Positions 35,163-45,598 of a DNA stretch of 64,000 nt are shown one piece after another; position 1 is the stretch's first letter, and every line of letters begins with the position of its first letter. Source of the stretch: CAIUGU01 sp963819685 (GTDB taxonomy: Bacteria > Pseudomonadota > Gammaproteobacteria > Steroidobacterales > Steroidobacteraceae). Below the pieces are notes generated by a model, which saw nothing but the letters and a program-made list of their open reading frames with translations, did not search any database and was not told the DNA's origin. The DNA lies in assembly GCA_963819685.1 (NCBI GenBank), contig CAWFXI010000003.1, positions 372,001-436,000 on the forward strand, read 5' to 3'. The position numbers and the translations under genes were made by a program.

Positions 35163-37135
35163 ATGGACCTCCGGCAGGTAAATCAACCCGGAATACGCTG
35201 CGTATGGCGAGCAGGTGATTTGCTCATCGATGTTGGGCAACAGCGCGTGGACCAGGATGGCGAAGCAATCGTCCTGCCCAGGCTGTCCTTCGACCTGCTA
35301 TTGGCGTTACTCCAGGCGGCGCCAGATTTTGTTTCCAACGAAGAGCTGATGTCTCGCGTCTGGGTCGGCCAGGTCGTAAGCCCTGAAACCGTTACCCAAC
35401 GGGTCAAGCTTCTGCGTGACGCGCTGCATGACGATCCGCGTCAGCCACGTTACATCGGAGGCTTGCGAGGGCGTGGCTATCGGATGATCGCTCACGTAAC
35501 CCACCCTGCTGATACCGAGGCAGTGGTGGTGGAACCAGCGCCTGCCGATACCATCAGGTTGAAAGGAAGTGAATCAGCTTCCAACGGAACGGCATCGCCA
35601 CGGCAAGCCAGTTCGTACCCGGGACCGTACCGTTCTCGACGAAAGGTGGTTTGGTCGACTGTGACCCTGTCGGTAGCTCTGCTGCTTGGCGTCTTGCTGG
35701 TCACTCACGGCAACATTGAGGCTTATCTGTCTTACCTTCATGGGCGTGCGTTGCTAGGGCGCTTCACTGTTGCCGAGTCAGAAGCTGCAGTGCCTCATTT
35801 TGAAAAGGCTCTGGAACTGGATCCACGGTTTGCGGCCGCCTACGCATCGCTCTATGACGCTCACATGCAAGCCGCCGCACAACGTCGGCTAAGTCGAGAC
35901 TCGGTCCGCCGCCGCTACCAACCGCTCATCGATCAAGCACTGGCAATTGATCCGCAATCAGGTGCCGCGTATTTCGCCCGTGCGATGTGGAGCGTCGAAA
36001 CTACCGAGGCGCGAGACATGGACTATCGCCGCGGCGTCGAGCTCGATCCCAGCAACGGCCGCGGCCTGACGGCGTATTCCGAATTCCTGCAGAGCGAAGC
36101 CCACCAGTGGGAAGCCAGCGGGCGCATGCTGCAGCGCGCTTTGTGGGTCGACCCAATGTCACCGAGGGCACGCTTCAAGGAAGCGATGCGAAGCCTGCAG
36201 GATAGTGGCGCAATAGTGCTCGAGCGAAAGATGCTCGAAGTGCTCGAGCTGGACCTACATTCGTACCGGCACTGCAGCGCTATGGAAAATATCGCTGGGA
36301 GCATCACGGGCTGCTTACCGAAGCTGTCCAGGTTATCGAACGAGCCATCGCGCTCGATCCTGCGAACCCCTGGCTGCGACATACGGCAATGGCCATCTAC
36401 TTGGATCTGGGCGACGAGGCGGCTGCCCGCGACGTCTCCGCGGGGACGCCGCAGAATGTCGCCTCTTCGCGCCTGCTGTTGTCCCTATATCGAGGTGACT
36501 GGCGTGCTGCAGGACTTGCGGCCTACGACAAGGAGGCTTGGAGTTACAATGTCTTTGAAAACTGGGGAGCCAGCGAAGCACTGCGCGACTATGCGCTCAA
36601 GACTGGAGAGCTGGACAAGGCGATCCGGTTTCTTCAGGAGAAGTACGCCCTCAGCGCGGACTCGTCCGTCCCGCTCCTGCTGGATAATTTCCGTCAGGCC
36701 GTATTTCTATCGCAGCTGCTGGAGGCACAGGGCCATACGAGTCAGGCACTGGAATTGCGGCGAGCAGCATCGCGGTGGAACGATGCGAACGAGCTGAAGT
36801 ATGGTTCTGTATTTGCGCGGCGATTGCGCGCGGGACTGCTCCTGCTCGAAGGCAAGCGAGAGGCTGCGCTTGGGGAGCTGGCCGAGTCATTCCGTTCCCT
36901 TGACTACATGCAATGGTGGTACACAATCAAGATTGATCCATTGTGGGTCCCGATGCATCAAGAACCAGAATTTCGCGCCATCGCCACGGACGTACAGCGC
37001 CATGTCTCAGGACAGCGCGCTGAACTCGAAGTGCTCCGCCGTCGCGGCGATATCCCGCAGCGACCAGCAGTAAGACCACAGGTCTCGGCCATGGAGATTT
37101 CGCAGGGTGGCGAGCATCCAGTATCGGGCAACTAG
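35163..37135 (+). pseudogene. CadC-like winged-helix regulator with membrane helix and TPR repeats, one frameshift
   Basis: About 655 residues. An OmpR-type DNA-binding domain covers residues 10-110 (LSFDLLLALLQAAPDFVSNEELMSRVW, ETVTQRVKLLRDAL, GLRGRGYRMIA). A membrane helix (VVWSTVTLSVALLLGVLLVTHG) follows, then TPR-like repeats (AVPHFEKALELDPRFAAAYASLYD). One indel near 36262 joins VPALQRYGKYRWEHHGLL to the second frame, which continues through the C-terminus. It overlaps the TonB receptor gene by 29 bases, so it probably senses or controls its uptake. The start may instead be TTG 35127. Confidence 0.75.
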
Positions 37136-39539
37136 CCTGGCCTGGCCGGGTCTCCTGCTCGGCGTATCCTGCGGGTCGCTGGCACAACCGCCCTTGGATA
37201 AACTCGACGAAGTTGTTGTCACTGCGCGCAAACAAGTCGAATCCCTCGCTGACATACCACTCGCGGTTCAAGTCATTTCCCAACAGCAAATGGAGCGGGC
37301 CGGGATCGAAGGCCTGCAATCGCTGGCGGGCCAGGTCCCCGGCATGTACTTCGAATCGATGTGGGGAGGCATGTTTGCAGCACCAACGCTGCGCGGACAA
37401 GCCCAGCCGAGCCAGGCGGGCGACAATGTCGGCGTCTTCGTGGACCGCGTTTACCAGGCCAGCAATACTGGTGTCGATGCCTCGATGCTGGATCTCGAGC
37501 GCGTTGAAGTCGTCAAGGGCCCGCAGAGCGCCATGTATGGTCATAGTACTTTCGCGGGCGCAATCAACTACGTTTCTCGCCACCCCACGGAAAAACTGGA
37601 GCGGGAAGTCGGCATTGGAGGAGGAACGGACGCGTATCGTGCCATGTCGGTCGCACTATCGGGGCCGGTGGGTGTACCGGGGCTACTCGGTAGAGTGTCA
37701 CTAGGCGGGCGTGAATTCGATGGTGTCGGAGTCAATCTGGCCAATTCGCAAGATCATCTGGGGGGCCATCAGGATTGGGCAACATCGCTTATGCTGGAGT
37801 ACGCCCCGAGTGGCCAGTGGCATATCACGGGTGCTGCGCGCGCGTCACGGGATCGGATGGAGCACCCCAACGTCGCGACCGCCACTGCCAGCGACTACAA
37901 CTGCGGCAGCCAGGACGCTGTTAGCGGTTATTGGAGCTATTACTGCGGCGACCTGCCACTCACGGATCGCTTCGACATCAGCCCCGAGGTGCCCGAAAGC
38001 GTTATACGCACACTGCAGATTTCCCTCGGAATCGAGAGAACCGCTGAACTCTGGAGCGTTGACAGCTTCACGGCCTACTACCGCAGTACCTCGGACGCAT
38101 ATCGGGACTTTGACGGTAGCTCTGCGGGTGGTCTGTTCGGCGTCTGCACTGTAAATCTCAATTGCAATCCTGTTGGAGGCTTGCCACGTGTCGTGAACCG
38201 GCTCGTCTTGGTGAACCAGGTGAATCGGGACAGCGGTGTCACCGAAGAATTCAGCCAGGAGTTTCGCTTGCGGTCGGTTGCGGACCGCTTTGACTGGATG
38301 CTAGGCGCCCAGGCTTTTCTGACGCGCGGAACCGCTACGTCGGCGATTGGCGCCGGCCCTGTTGATTTAGGAACACCGAGCGGCTTACCGCTGTACTGCC
38401 GGCAACACCGCTTCGAGTAGGGACCAAGCTCGATCTTGAACAGATACGTCGTTACAGATTCGAATCTGACACAAATCGTGCGCTCAATATCCGGGAGCGA
38501 ACGACGCTCCGCGGCGCTTTTTGGCTCTCTCGATTACGCAATCACAGGAAACCTGAACCTGCACTCTGAACTGCGTTTCACACGAGAGCGGGTGGAGAAT
38601 GATTGTCTGACTCCATCCTGTGGGCCATCAGCCGACGCAGCCTACTTCAACTTCGTGACGCCACGCGTCTCGCTCGATGCCCACCTGGCCACCGCATCCT
38701 TGCTATGGCTCTCCGCGGCAAAGGGCGCACGTTCGGGAGGCACAATGCCGACACGAACATTGATACCCACGGAACAGATTTTTGACCCCGAATCCAATTG
38801 GACCTACGAATTCGGTTTCGGGGCCCGTTCTTCAACGGACGACTGCAAGTCGATGCGGCCGCTTTCTATATCGACTGGCGCGACACGCAGATTCTCGGGC
38901 CATCGAATTCTCCTGGGGATCACGGGTTCGTCATGCGGAATCTGAGCGGCATCCGGACAGCGGGCATTGAGCTGGCTGGAGATCTACGCCCGACGCCGCG
39001 ATGGTCCATCACGGCAGGCTATGCCTATGTTGATCCACGCTTCAAGGCGGGTAGCGAGGATGTGGGTGGCATAGCCTTCTGCGGACTTTCAAGCAACCAG
39101 CGTTGAGTCAAGCTTTTGCACAATCGGCCCGACACGCAATCTTGCAATTGCTACAGGCTTGCTGGTGCCATACATCGACGGCAACACTGTGCAACGTGCT
39201 CCTCGACAACAGTGGACGTCTGCGGTGACCTATCAGCACCCGGCTACCACGGCGGGCCTGCGCTGGTTTGCACGCTTCGGGATCGAACACCAGGACAGCG
39301 TATATGCACGGCCCATCCACGGGGCCTACAACGGTGCGCGTAGCCTGCTAAACGCCCGGGTGGGTGTTGCCCTCGGCGCCTGGTCGTTGGACTTCTGGGG
39401 CAGCAATCTGGCGAACACGAACTACATTCGCGCAGTTGCCTCCCGCGGGCCAGCATTCTTCCCGACGACTCCCAGGCCGCAGGACATGCTCTTTGGCGAC
39501 GGACGCCGCATTGGTGCCGAATTGCATCTGAAGTTCTGA
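37107..39539 (+). pseudogene. TonB-dependent receptor, at least four frameshifts
   Basis: An outer-membrane receptor of about 800 residues. It has a signal peptide, a TonB box (LDEVVVTARK), a plug domain (IPLAVQVISQQQMERAGIEGLQSLAGQVPG, VFVDRVYQASNTGVDASMLDLERVEVVKGPQSAMYG, YVSRHPTEKLE) and beta-barrel strands ending LHLKF with a C-terminal phenylalanine. Frames change near 38395, 38510, 38820 and 39090. The ligand is unknown; iron or a plant or steroid compound are possible. GTG 37107 lies inside the regulator gene. The conserved barrel makes indel error likely. Confidence 0.85.
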
Positions 39540-39575
39540 CAGGAAAGGATGGGGCAAAAAGCGCGAGGCGAGTTT

Positions 39576-40109
39576 CTAGCCCTTCGTGTCTGCCCTTGCG
39601 TCGTAATCTACTCCGCTCGCATCGGCTGGAGCGTCTCTCGCGACATACGCACCGCTTCGCCCCCCGCTTTTTTCCAGCAGACGCGTGTCGCCAATGACGA
39701 TGTCATGGGACAGCGCCTTGCACATGTCGTAGATCGTCAGTGCAGCAATGCTCGCGCCGGTCAGGGCTTCCATCTCCACACCGGTCTTGTGCGTGACCCC
39801 AGCCGTACAGCGAATGACGGCGTCGTCACCCTGCATGTCGATCGCGATCTTGCAGTTCTCGAGGCCAAGCGGATGACAGAAGGGAATCAGCTCATGCGTG
39901 CGCTTGGCGGCCATGACCCCGGCAATGATTGCGGTCTGGAACACGGGTCCCTTGCTGCTATTGAAACCGTTGCTGCGCAGTTCATCCGCGACGTTCGCGG
40001 GAAATCGTACGCGGGCCTCCGCAACGGCAATGCGCTTCGTGACGGACTTGTCTGCCACATCCACCATCGTGGGAAGGCTCTGCGAGTCGATATGGGTGAA
40101 CGGAGGCAT
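39576..40109 (-). CDS. moaC: Cyclic pyranopterin monophosphate synthase
   Basis: A 177-residue enzyme, slightly longer than usual, that converts the MoaA product into cyclic pyranopterin. Motifs: MVDVADKSVTKRIAVAEA, KGPVFQTAIIAGVMAAKRTHELIPFCHPL and GVEMEALTGASIAALTIYDMCKA. The C-terminal 20 residues (ARDAPADASGVDYDARADTKG) are extra. It begins three bases after the moaA stop and ends the moeA-moaA-moaC run. Confidence 0.95.
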   Translation of the reverse strand: MPPFTHIDSQSLPTMVDVADKSVTKRIAVAEARVRFPANVADELRSNGFNSSKGPVFQTAIIAGVMAAKRTHELIPFCHPLGLENCKIAIDMQGDDAVIRCTAGVTHKTGVEMEALTGASIAALTIYDMCKALSHDIVIGDTRLLEKSGGRSGAYVARDAPADASGVDYDARADTKG

Positions 40110-40112
40110 TTA

Positions 40113-41168
40113 TCACCCACCGATGTAATACATCTCGATCTTGCGCAGCGGATGCTCTTTCAAAGTAGCGCGTTGTTCGCTGTAGCGGTCCTGCCGTCCA
40201 AGCCAGACGTTGCGCACGAGTTCCTTGAGTTCAGTGTCACTGGCGCCGTCCCGTATCGGGCCCTTCAGGTCGGTACCTGAAGTCGCGAACAGACAGGTAT
40301 AGAAGACGCCCTCGGAAGACAGCCGGGCACGCGAGCAATCGCCACAGAAAGGCTGCGTCACGGAGGAAATGAAGCCCACTTCGCCGTTGCCGTCGTCGAA
40401 CACGTAGCGTTCCGCGACTTCGCCGCGATAGTTTTCCCGGGCTGCATGAACCGGCCAGCGTGCATGAATGCGTTCCATCAGTTCCTGGGAGGGTACAACC
40501 CGTTCCAGGCTCCAGTGGTTGCGATTGCCGACATCCATGTATTCGATGAAGCGCACGATCACGCCCGAGCCGCGAAAGCGATCGACGAGGTCGAGTGCCG
40601 TATGGTCATTCAGACCGCGCTCCACCACTGCATTGATCTTGATCGGCGCGAGGCCGCTGTCGATCGCGGCCTGGATGCCTTCAAGCACCTGGTCGATTCC
40701 CTGGAAGCCGCCGCTCATCTGCGCGAACACATGGGGGTCGAGGGAATCGAGACTGACGGTGACGCGCTTGAGTCCGTTGGCCTTGAGTTCGGCTGCATGC
40801 TTGGCAAGCAGTACCCCGTTGGTCGTCAGGGCGACGTCCTCCACGCCATCAAGCGCCGAAAGCTCTCCGACGAGTTCTGCAACATTCGGCCTGAGTAACG
40901 GCTCACCCCCCGTCAGCCGGACCTTGCGTACGCCGAGATCAACGAACAGCCGCGTGACCCGCAGGATCTCCTCGAACGACAGGCGCTCCACCGGCTTCAG
41001 AAAGCGGTAGTTCTCGTGGAAGGTTTCGCGCGGCATGCAGTAGGGGCAGCGGAAATTGCAGCGGTCCATGACCGAGATGCGCAGGTCATGCAGTGGTCTG
41101 CCCAGCATATCCCGCGGCTTGTCCCTGCCGGGCAAGGTCACGACTGTGGTGTCTTTCGTCATCGTCAA
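40113..41168 (-). CDS. moaA: GTP 3',8-cyclase
   Basis: A 351-residue radical-SAM enzyme starting molybdenum cofactor synthesis from GTP. The N-terminal [4Fe-4S] motif is RCNFRCPYCMP, the TGGEPL loop follows, and the C-terminal cluster cysteines are in QPFCGDCSRARLSSEGVFYTCLFA. The chain ends YYIGG, the conserved double glycine needed for activity. It lies between moeA and moaC with gaps of nine and three bases. Confidence 0.96.
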   Translation of the reverse strand: MTMTKDTTVVTLPGRDKPRDMLGRPLHDLRISVMDRCNFRCPYCMPRETFHENYRFLKPVERLSFEEILRVTRLFVDLGVRKVRLTGGEPLLRPNVAELVGELSALDGVEDVALTTNGVLLAKHAAELKANGLKRVTVSLDSLDPHVFAQMSGGFQGIDQVLEGIQAAIDSGLAPIKINAVVERGLNDHTALDLVDRFRGSGVIVRFIEYMDVGNRNHWSLERVVPSQELMERIHARWPVHAARENYRGEVAERYVFDDGNGEVGFISSVTQPFCGDCSRARLSSEGVFYTCLFATSGTDLKGPIRDGASDTELKELVRNVWLGRQDRYSEQRATLKEHPLRKIEMYYIGG

Positions 41169-41177
41169 GTGTCGACC

Positions 41178-42368
41178 CTACCAGGCATAGAAAGTTGCCA
41201 GCGTACCGGCTGCCGCGCCGGCTGCCAGTTCCACAAAGCCGTCAGTTCCCTTGAGCGAAATGAAATCACCCGAGCCCTTCGTCGGCTTCGGGGTGGCAAG
41301 CTGCCTGCCAGTGTCATCCGTAGCCAGCTGCACGGGCAGAAAGATCGTAAGGCCTGCCGGGACTTCCACGGCCCTTTCCAGCGCCACTCGACGCGGCAGT
41401 GCGCGGGGAGCTCCCAAGGCCACCTCGAGGCCAGGAACGACATAGCGAATGCAGCTCACGAGCGTCGAGACCGGATTGCCCGGTAAAGCATAGACTGCTT
41501 TGGCTCCCGAGCGCACCCCGAACCACATCGGCTTGCCCGGCCGCTGCGCGACCTTATGGAAAACGGTCTTTACTCCAAGCTCTGCGAGTACTTGCGGCAC
41601 GTAGTCGAAGTGGCCCATCGACACCCCACCGCTCAGGATCAGGGTGTCGTACATATCGAGATGCACCCGGAGGCGGCTCCTCAGGATCTCGAGATCGTCA
41701 GGCAGGTGGTCGTGAGCCACCTTGTCGTACCCACGCCGCCGCAATGCCGCCACCACGGCATAGGCGTTCGAGCGACGAATCTGCCAGTCGGTGATCGGGT
41801 CCCCGGGCTCCACCAGTTCATCGCCAGTCGAAACGACCATGATCCGGGGTTGCGCAGCAACCAAAACGGCGGCGAGGCCTGCGGAAGCGACGATGGCAAC
41901 TTCAGCAGGCCCAAGCAGGGTGCCGGACGCCAGCAACGCGTCGCCGGCAAGGCTGTCGCTGCCGCGTGGGTGAACATTCAGCCACGGAGTGGCGTTGAAA
42001 TCGGCGGCTACGCGCATCGAGTTCCCCGAGCGCTCCAGTCGCTCCACCGGGATCACGCAATCGCAACCAGCCGGCAGCACAGCCCCTGTCATTACCTCGA
42101 GACAGGCTCGTGAGTCGGGCAGCGTCGTCTGCGGCGCGCCAGCAGCCTGGATGCCCGAGATCGCAAACTCGCGCACCCCTTTTTCCCAGGCGCTGCTGGC
42201 GATGGCAATGCCATCCATGGAAACCCTGTGGAAGGGCGGCTGGTCGCGCTCGGCAAAGACCGCCTGGCGCAGGACTTTGCCGACCAGGTTGATGAGCGGA
42301 AGTGTTTCCTGTGCAGCGGCAGGAACGTGACTGGCAATGGCCGCCTCGGCCTCAGGCGGAGAAAGCAT
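41178..42368 (-). CDS. moeA: Molybdopterin molybdenumtransferase
   Basis: A 396-residue enzyme that inserts molybdenum into adenylylated molybdopterin. Motifs: FHRVSMDGIAI, VMTGAVLPAGCDCVIPVE, VVSTGDELVEPGDPI, ILSGGVSMGHFDYVPQVL and ALPGNPVSTLVS. No separate mog or moaB gene is visible in the window, so the adenylylation partner must lie elsewhere. It leads the moeA-moaA-moaC operon. Confidence 0.95.
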   Translation of the reverse strand: MLSPPEAEAAIASHVPAAAQETLPLINLVGKVLRQAVFAERDQPPFHRVSMDGIAIASSAWEKGVREFAISGIQAAGAPQTTLPDSRACLEVMTGAVLPAGCDCVIPVERLERSGNSMRVAADFNATPWLNVHPRGSDSLAGDALLASGTLLGPAEVAIVASAGLAAVLVAAQPRIMVVSTGDELVEPGDPITDWQIRRSNAYAVVAALRRRGYDKVAHDHLPDDLEILRSRLRVHLDMYDTLILSGGVSMGHFDYVPQVLAELGVKTVFHKVAQRPGKPMWFGVRSGAKAVYALPGNPVSTLVSCIRYVVPGLEVALGAPRALPRRVALERAVEVPAGLTIFLPVQLATDDTGRQLATPKPTKGSGDFISLKGTDGFVELAAGAAAGTLATFYAW

Positions 42369-42392
42369 GGGGCCGGGGCTAGCTCAAGTGAA

Positions 42393-42761
42393 TCAGCCGG
42401 GGTTCTTGGCCTTGTAGGCCTTCAACTGGGTATTGAAGCGGGTGGCCTGCTTTTCCAGCTCGTCGACGGCGGCATTGTGCTTCGCGGTCTGGATGCTCTT
42501 GATCTGCTTGATCTGTTCAGGCTTGGGATCGGTCAGCGCGGCGATCTGCGACTCCGACTCCATTTCCAGGCAGCTGATATAGGAGTTGATGTCCTCGTTG
42601 TACTTCTTGACTGCATTCATCGCCGCAACGATCTCCGGCTGGGTGGCCGTCGAGCCGTCGGGGATTTCGGTCGCCATTTTCGGATAGATGCACTCGGCGC
42701 CCGCTGCCATCGACAGCGTGAGAGCGGTAATCGTCGTCAGCGACAGCAGAACGTTCTTCAT
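42393..42761 (-). CDS. Small secreted helical protein of unknown function
   Basis: A 122-residue protein with a signal peptide (LLSLTTITALTLSMAAGAECIYP). The mature part is strongly helical and charged (EIVAAMNAVKKYNEDINSYISCLEMES and EQIKQIKSIQTAKHNAAVDELEKQATRFN). Two cysteines may pair. ATG 42761 has a GGGGGAC site. It sits ahead of moeA on the same strand by 24 bases and may share its transcript. I do not recognise the family. Confidence 0.6.
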   Translation of the reverse strand: MKNVLLSLTTITALTLSMAAGAECIYPKMATEIPDGSTATQPEIVAAMNAVKKYNEDINSYISCLEMESESQIAALTDPKPEQIKQIKSIQTAKHNAAVDELEKQATRFNTQLKAYKAKNPG

Positions 42762-42914
42762 GATGCAGTGTCCCCCGGTTGGCGTTTCAAGCAGTTGGCA
42801 GTGTCTCAATGGTTGGAGACCGGCCAGTGACTTAAGTTCTATCTTAACAGGGTGATGCAAAAAGCTGTCCACGGCTTTTGGCGACGGTCAGGGCTGTTGG
42901 CGTGAATCGTAGAC

Positions 42915-42942
42915 AGCGATATGTCGGTGTGTATATAACGCT
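42915..42942 (+). promoter_or_regulatory. ModE-type operator
   Basis: AGCGATATGT, a gap and ATATAACGCT form an imperfect dyad like the E. coli ModE site (CGxTATATA, spacer, TATATAxCG). It ends 30 bases before modA, where molybdate-bound ModE would repress uptake. A ModE-type HTH gene lies at 49550-49929. Confidence 0.6.
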
Positions 42943-42972
42943 GGGCATTGAGATCGTTAAGGAGAATTCACC

Positions 42973-43779
42973 GTGCGCCATCCGCCTGGCCGACGCCTGG
43001 CCAACACTCGGTCACTGCTACTGGCTATTGCGGGATGGCTGCTGACTGGAAGTGCAGTGTTCGCAGCAGAGAGCGAGCCAGTGCGGGTAGCGGTCGCTGC
43101 CAATTTCAAGCAATCGCTCGAACACCTGGCAAGCGAATTCTCCAGACAAACCGGAGAGTTACCGCCGGTTGTCAGCAGCGGTGCGACGGGGCTCCTGTAC
43201 AGTCAGATCGTGCAGGGCGCGCCATTCGATCTTTTCTACTCCGCGGACCAGGATCGGCCAGCGCGCCTCGAAGCTGACGGGCTGATTGTGCCCGGCTCGC
43301 GGTACACCTATGCGGTCGGCAAGCTTGTGGTGTGGCGGCCTGGCCGGCCTTGGGCGGGGACGCTTGAGCAGGCCCTGAAGTCGGCGGATACCAAGGTGGT
43401 GTCGATTGCGAATCCCGCGGTTGCACCCTATGGGGCCGCAGCGCAGCAAGTACTGCAGAAGCTGGAGCTGTGGAGAGCGCCGCCCTTCCGCATCGTGCAG
43501 GGCGAAAGTATCGGCCAGGCGTTTCAGTTCGTTGCAACCGGCAATGCGCAGCTGGGATTCATTGCATTGTCGCAGGTCATCGAATCCAGGGCGGGCGGGC
43601 AGCCGGTTGCTGCGACGGAAGTTCTCGAAATCGATCAGTGGCTGTACGCGCCGCTTGCGCAGGATGCGGTTCGACTGAAACGTTCCGTCAATCCGGCGGC
43701 GGCGCGCTTCTTTGACTTCGTGCGCAGTGATGCGGGCCGGGCCATCATCGCCGAGGCCGGGTACGCTAGCGGTCCATGA
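42973..43779 (+). CDS. modA: Molybdate-binding periplasmic protein
   Basis: A 268-residue ABC-transporter binding protein with a signal peptide (LLLAIAGWLLTGSAVFAAE). VRVAVAANFKQSLEHLASEF, SSGATGLLYSQIVQGAPFDLFYSAD and IANPAVAPYGAAAQQVL are the ligand-binding segments of ModA. It delivers molybdate or tungstate to ModB. The start is GTG 42973; its stop overlaps modB. Confidence 0.93.
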   Translation: MRHPPGRRLANTRSLLLAIAGWLLTGSAVFAAESEPVRVAVAANFKQSLEHLASEFSRQTGELPPVVSSGATGLLYSQIVQGAPFDLFYSADQDRPARLEADGLIVPGSRYTYAVGKLVVWRPGRPWAGTLEQALKSADTKVVSIANPAVAPYGAAAQQVLQKLELWRAPPFRIVQGESIGQAFQFVATGNAQLGFIALSQVIESRAGGQPVAATEVLEIDQWLYAPLAQDAVRLKRSVNPAAARFFDFVRSDAGRAIIAEAGYASGP

Positions 43780-44441
43780 CGGACCTGACACCACTTGGCT
43801 TGAGTCTGCAGCTGGCTGCTGTCACGACGGTGGTGCTGCTGCTGCTCGGCACGCCGCTGGCGTGGTGGCTGGCGCACACGCGTACCCGCACACGTTCGCT
43901 GGTCGAAGCAGCAGTGGTGCTGCCCGTCGTGCTGCCGCCCACGGTGCTTGGCTTCTACCTGCTGCAGCTGCTGGGTGCCAGAGGGCCGCTTGCCTGGCTC
44001 TGGTCACTGTTCAACGCGCAGCTGGTCTTCAGCTTCAGCGGCCTCGTCATCGGCTCGGTGATTTTCTCGCTGCCGTTTGTCGTGTACCCGCTCAAGAACG
44101 TGTTCGAGAAAGTACCCAGGTCGCAACTGGAAGCCGCGGCTACGCTGGGCGCGGGACCCCTGGATCGATTCTTTTCCGTTGCCGTCCCCGCCTCGTTGTC
44201 GGGCTTTCTCGCTGCGGCGGTACTTGCGTTTGCCCACACTATCGGGGAGTTCGGCGTCGTGCTGATGCTGGGCGGGAATATTCCGGGCGAAACCCAGGTG
44301 CTGTCGATCGCGATCTACAACCACGTCGAACAGTTGCAGTACCAGGCCGCGCATGCGCTGTCTGCGGGACTCGTCATTTTTTCCTTCGTGGTGCTGGCCG
44401 TTCTGCACTTCAGCAATAACCGCCGGAAGGCCTACGCATGA
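43776..44441 (+). CDS. modB: Molybdate ABC transporter permease
   Basis: A 221-residue inner-membrane permease with five hydrophobic helices and the ATPase-contact loop EAAATLGAGPLDRFFSVAVP. Its ATG overlaps the modA stop, and its stop overlaps modC (ATGA). Length and motifs match ModB. Confidence 0.94.
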   Translation: MTDLTPLGLSLQLAAVTTVVLLLLGTPLAWWLAHTRTRTRSLVEAAVVLPVVLPPTVLGFYLLQLLGARGPLAWLWSLFNAQLVFSFSGLVIGSVIFSLPFVVYPLKNVFEKVPRSQLEAAATLGAGPLDRFFSVAVPASLSGFLAAAVLAFAHTIGEFGVVLMLGGNIPGETQVLSIAIYNHVEQLQYQAAHALSAGLVIFSFVVLAVLHFSNNRRKAYA

Positions 44442-45584
44442 CGCGGCTCGTCGGTCGTTTCAGATTGCAGCGGGGTGCCTTTCTTCTCGATACAGGCTTC
44501 GACACGCAAGGTCCGGGTGTGACTGCACTCTGCGGTCCATCGGGCGCCGGCAAGACGAGTCTGCTCAGGTGTCTCGCCGGCCTCGAAGATCCGGAGGCCG
44601 GCACGCTGGCAGTGGATGGCAAGGTCTGGTTCGATGCAGAGCGTGGCATTGCGGTGCCGCCACAGCAGCGCTCCATTGGCTACGTGACGCAGGAACCCAG
44701 TCTGTTCGGCCATCTGTCGGTGCAGGACAACCTGCTTTACGGCTTCAAGCGGCTGGGCAGCGCAGCGCGCAAGATTTCTTTGGACGATGTCGTCGACGGG
44801 CTGGGACTCAAGCCGCTGCTGTCGCGACGGATCACGCACCTTTCCGGTGGCGAGCGTCAACGTGTGGCGATCGGTCGGGCCTTGTTGCGTAGTCCCGAAG
44901 TGCTTCTGCTCGACGAGCCCGTGTCCGCACTCGATGTGGCCAGTCGTGCCGACGTGCTGCGCTATCTGCGACAGGTCCTCGAGCGTTTTGCGGTTCGCTG
45001 CATCTATGTCAGTCATGATCTGCGCGAAGCGGCGCGGCTGGCGACGGAAATGCTGTGGATGGAACAGGGGCGGGTTGTCGCACAAGGGAACGCTCGTGAG
45101 GTGCTGACAGACGTGCGGCTGCCCTTCGCCGAACTCGACGAGGCCGAGAGTTTGCTGGAAGGCGTGATTGAAGGTCACGATGCCGATATGGGCCTGACGC
45201 GGATCCGCTGCGCCAACAGTACGCTGTGGCTGCCGCAGGTCGATGCAGCGATCGGTTCCCGCCATCGCGTGCAGATCGCCGCCCGCGACGTGAGCCTGGG
45301 TCTCACCGCTCCCGAATCATTGAGCATCCTCAACGTGCTTGAAGCGCGCATCAGCGACCTGGTACCCGCGCCCCGGCAGTCCGCGCAAGTCCTCGTCCGT
45401 CTCGATGTCGATGGCAGCCCCTTGCTCGCGCGCATCACCCGCAAATCGGCTGATTGCTCTCAACCTGCAGATCGGGACGCGGGTGTGGGCGCTCGTGAAG
45501 AGCGTTGCTCTCGCGATTAGGCGGAGCGAGCTGAATTTCGAGAGCGCGCGTCTTCGCGCCGCCAACGGCATTCCCGTCGCTTAG
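44438..45584 (+). CDS. modC: Molybdate ABC transporter ATPase, C-terminal frameshift
   Basis: Walker A GPSGAGKTSLLRCLAGL, signature HLSGGERQRVAIGRALL and Walker B LLLDEPVSALD are intact, followed by a TOBE molybdate-binding domain (VLEARISDLVPAPRQSAQVLVRLDVDG). Near 45459 a one-base insertion breaks the frame: the present frame ends at 45520 with an unrelated tail, while removing one T gives SADALNLQIGTRVWALVKSVAL and runs to a stop at 45584. The ATPase core is unaffected. Confidence 0.9.
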
Positions 45585-45598
45585 CGCAAGTCCTCGCC

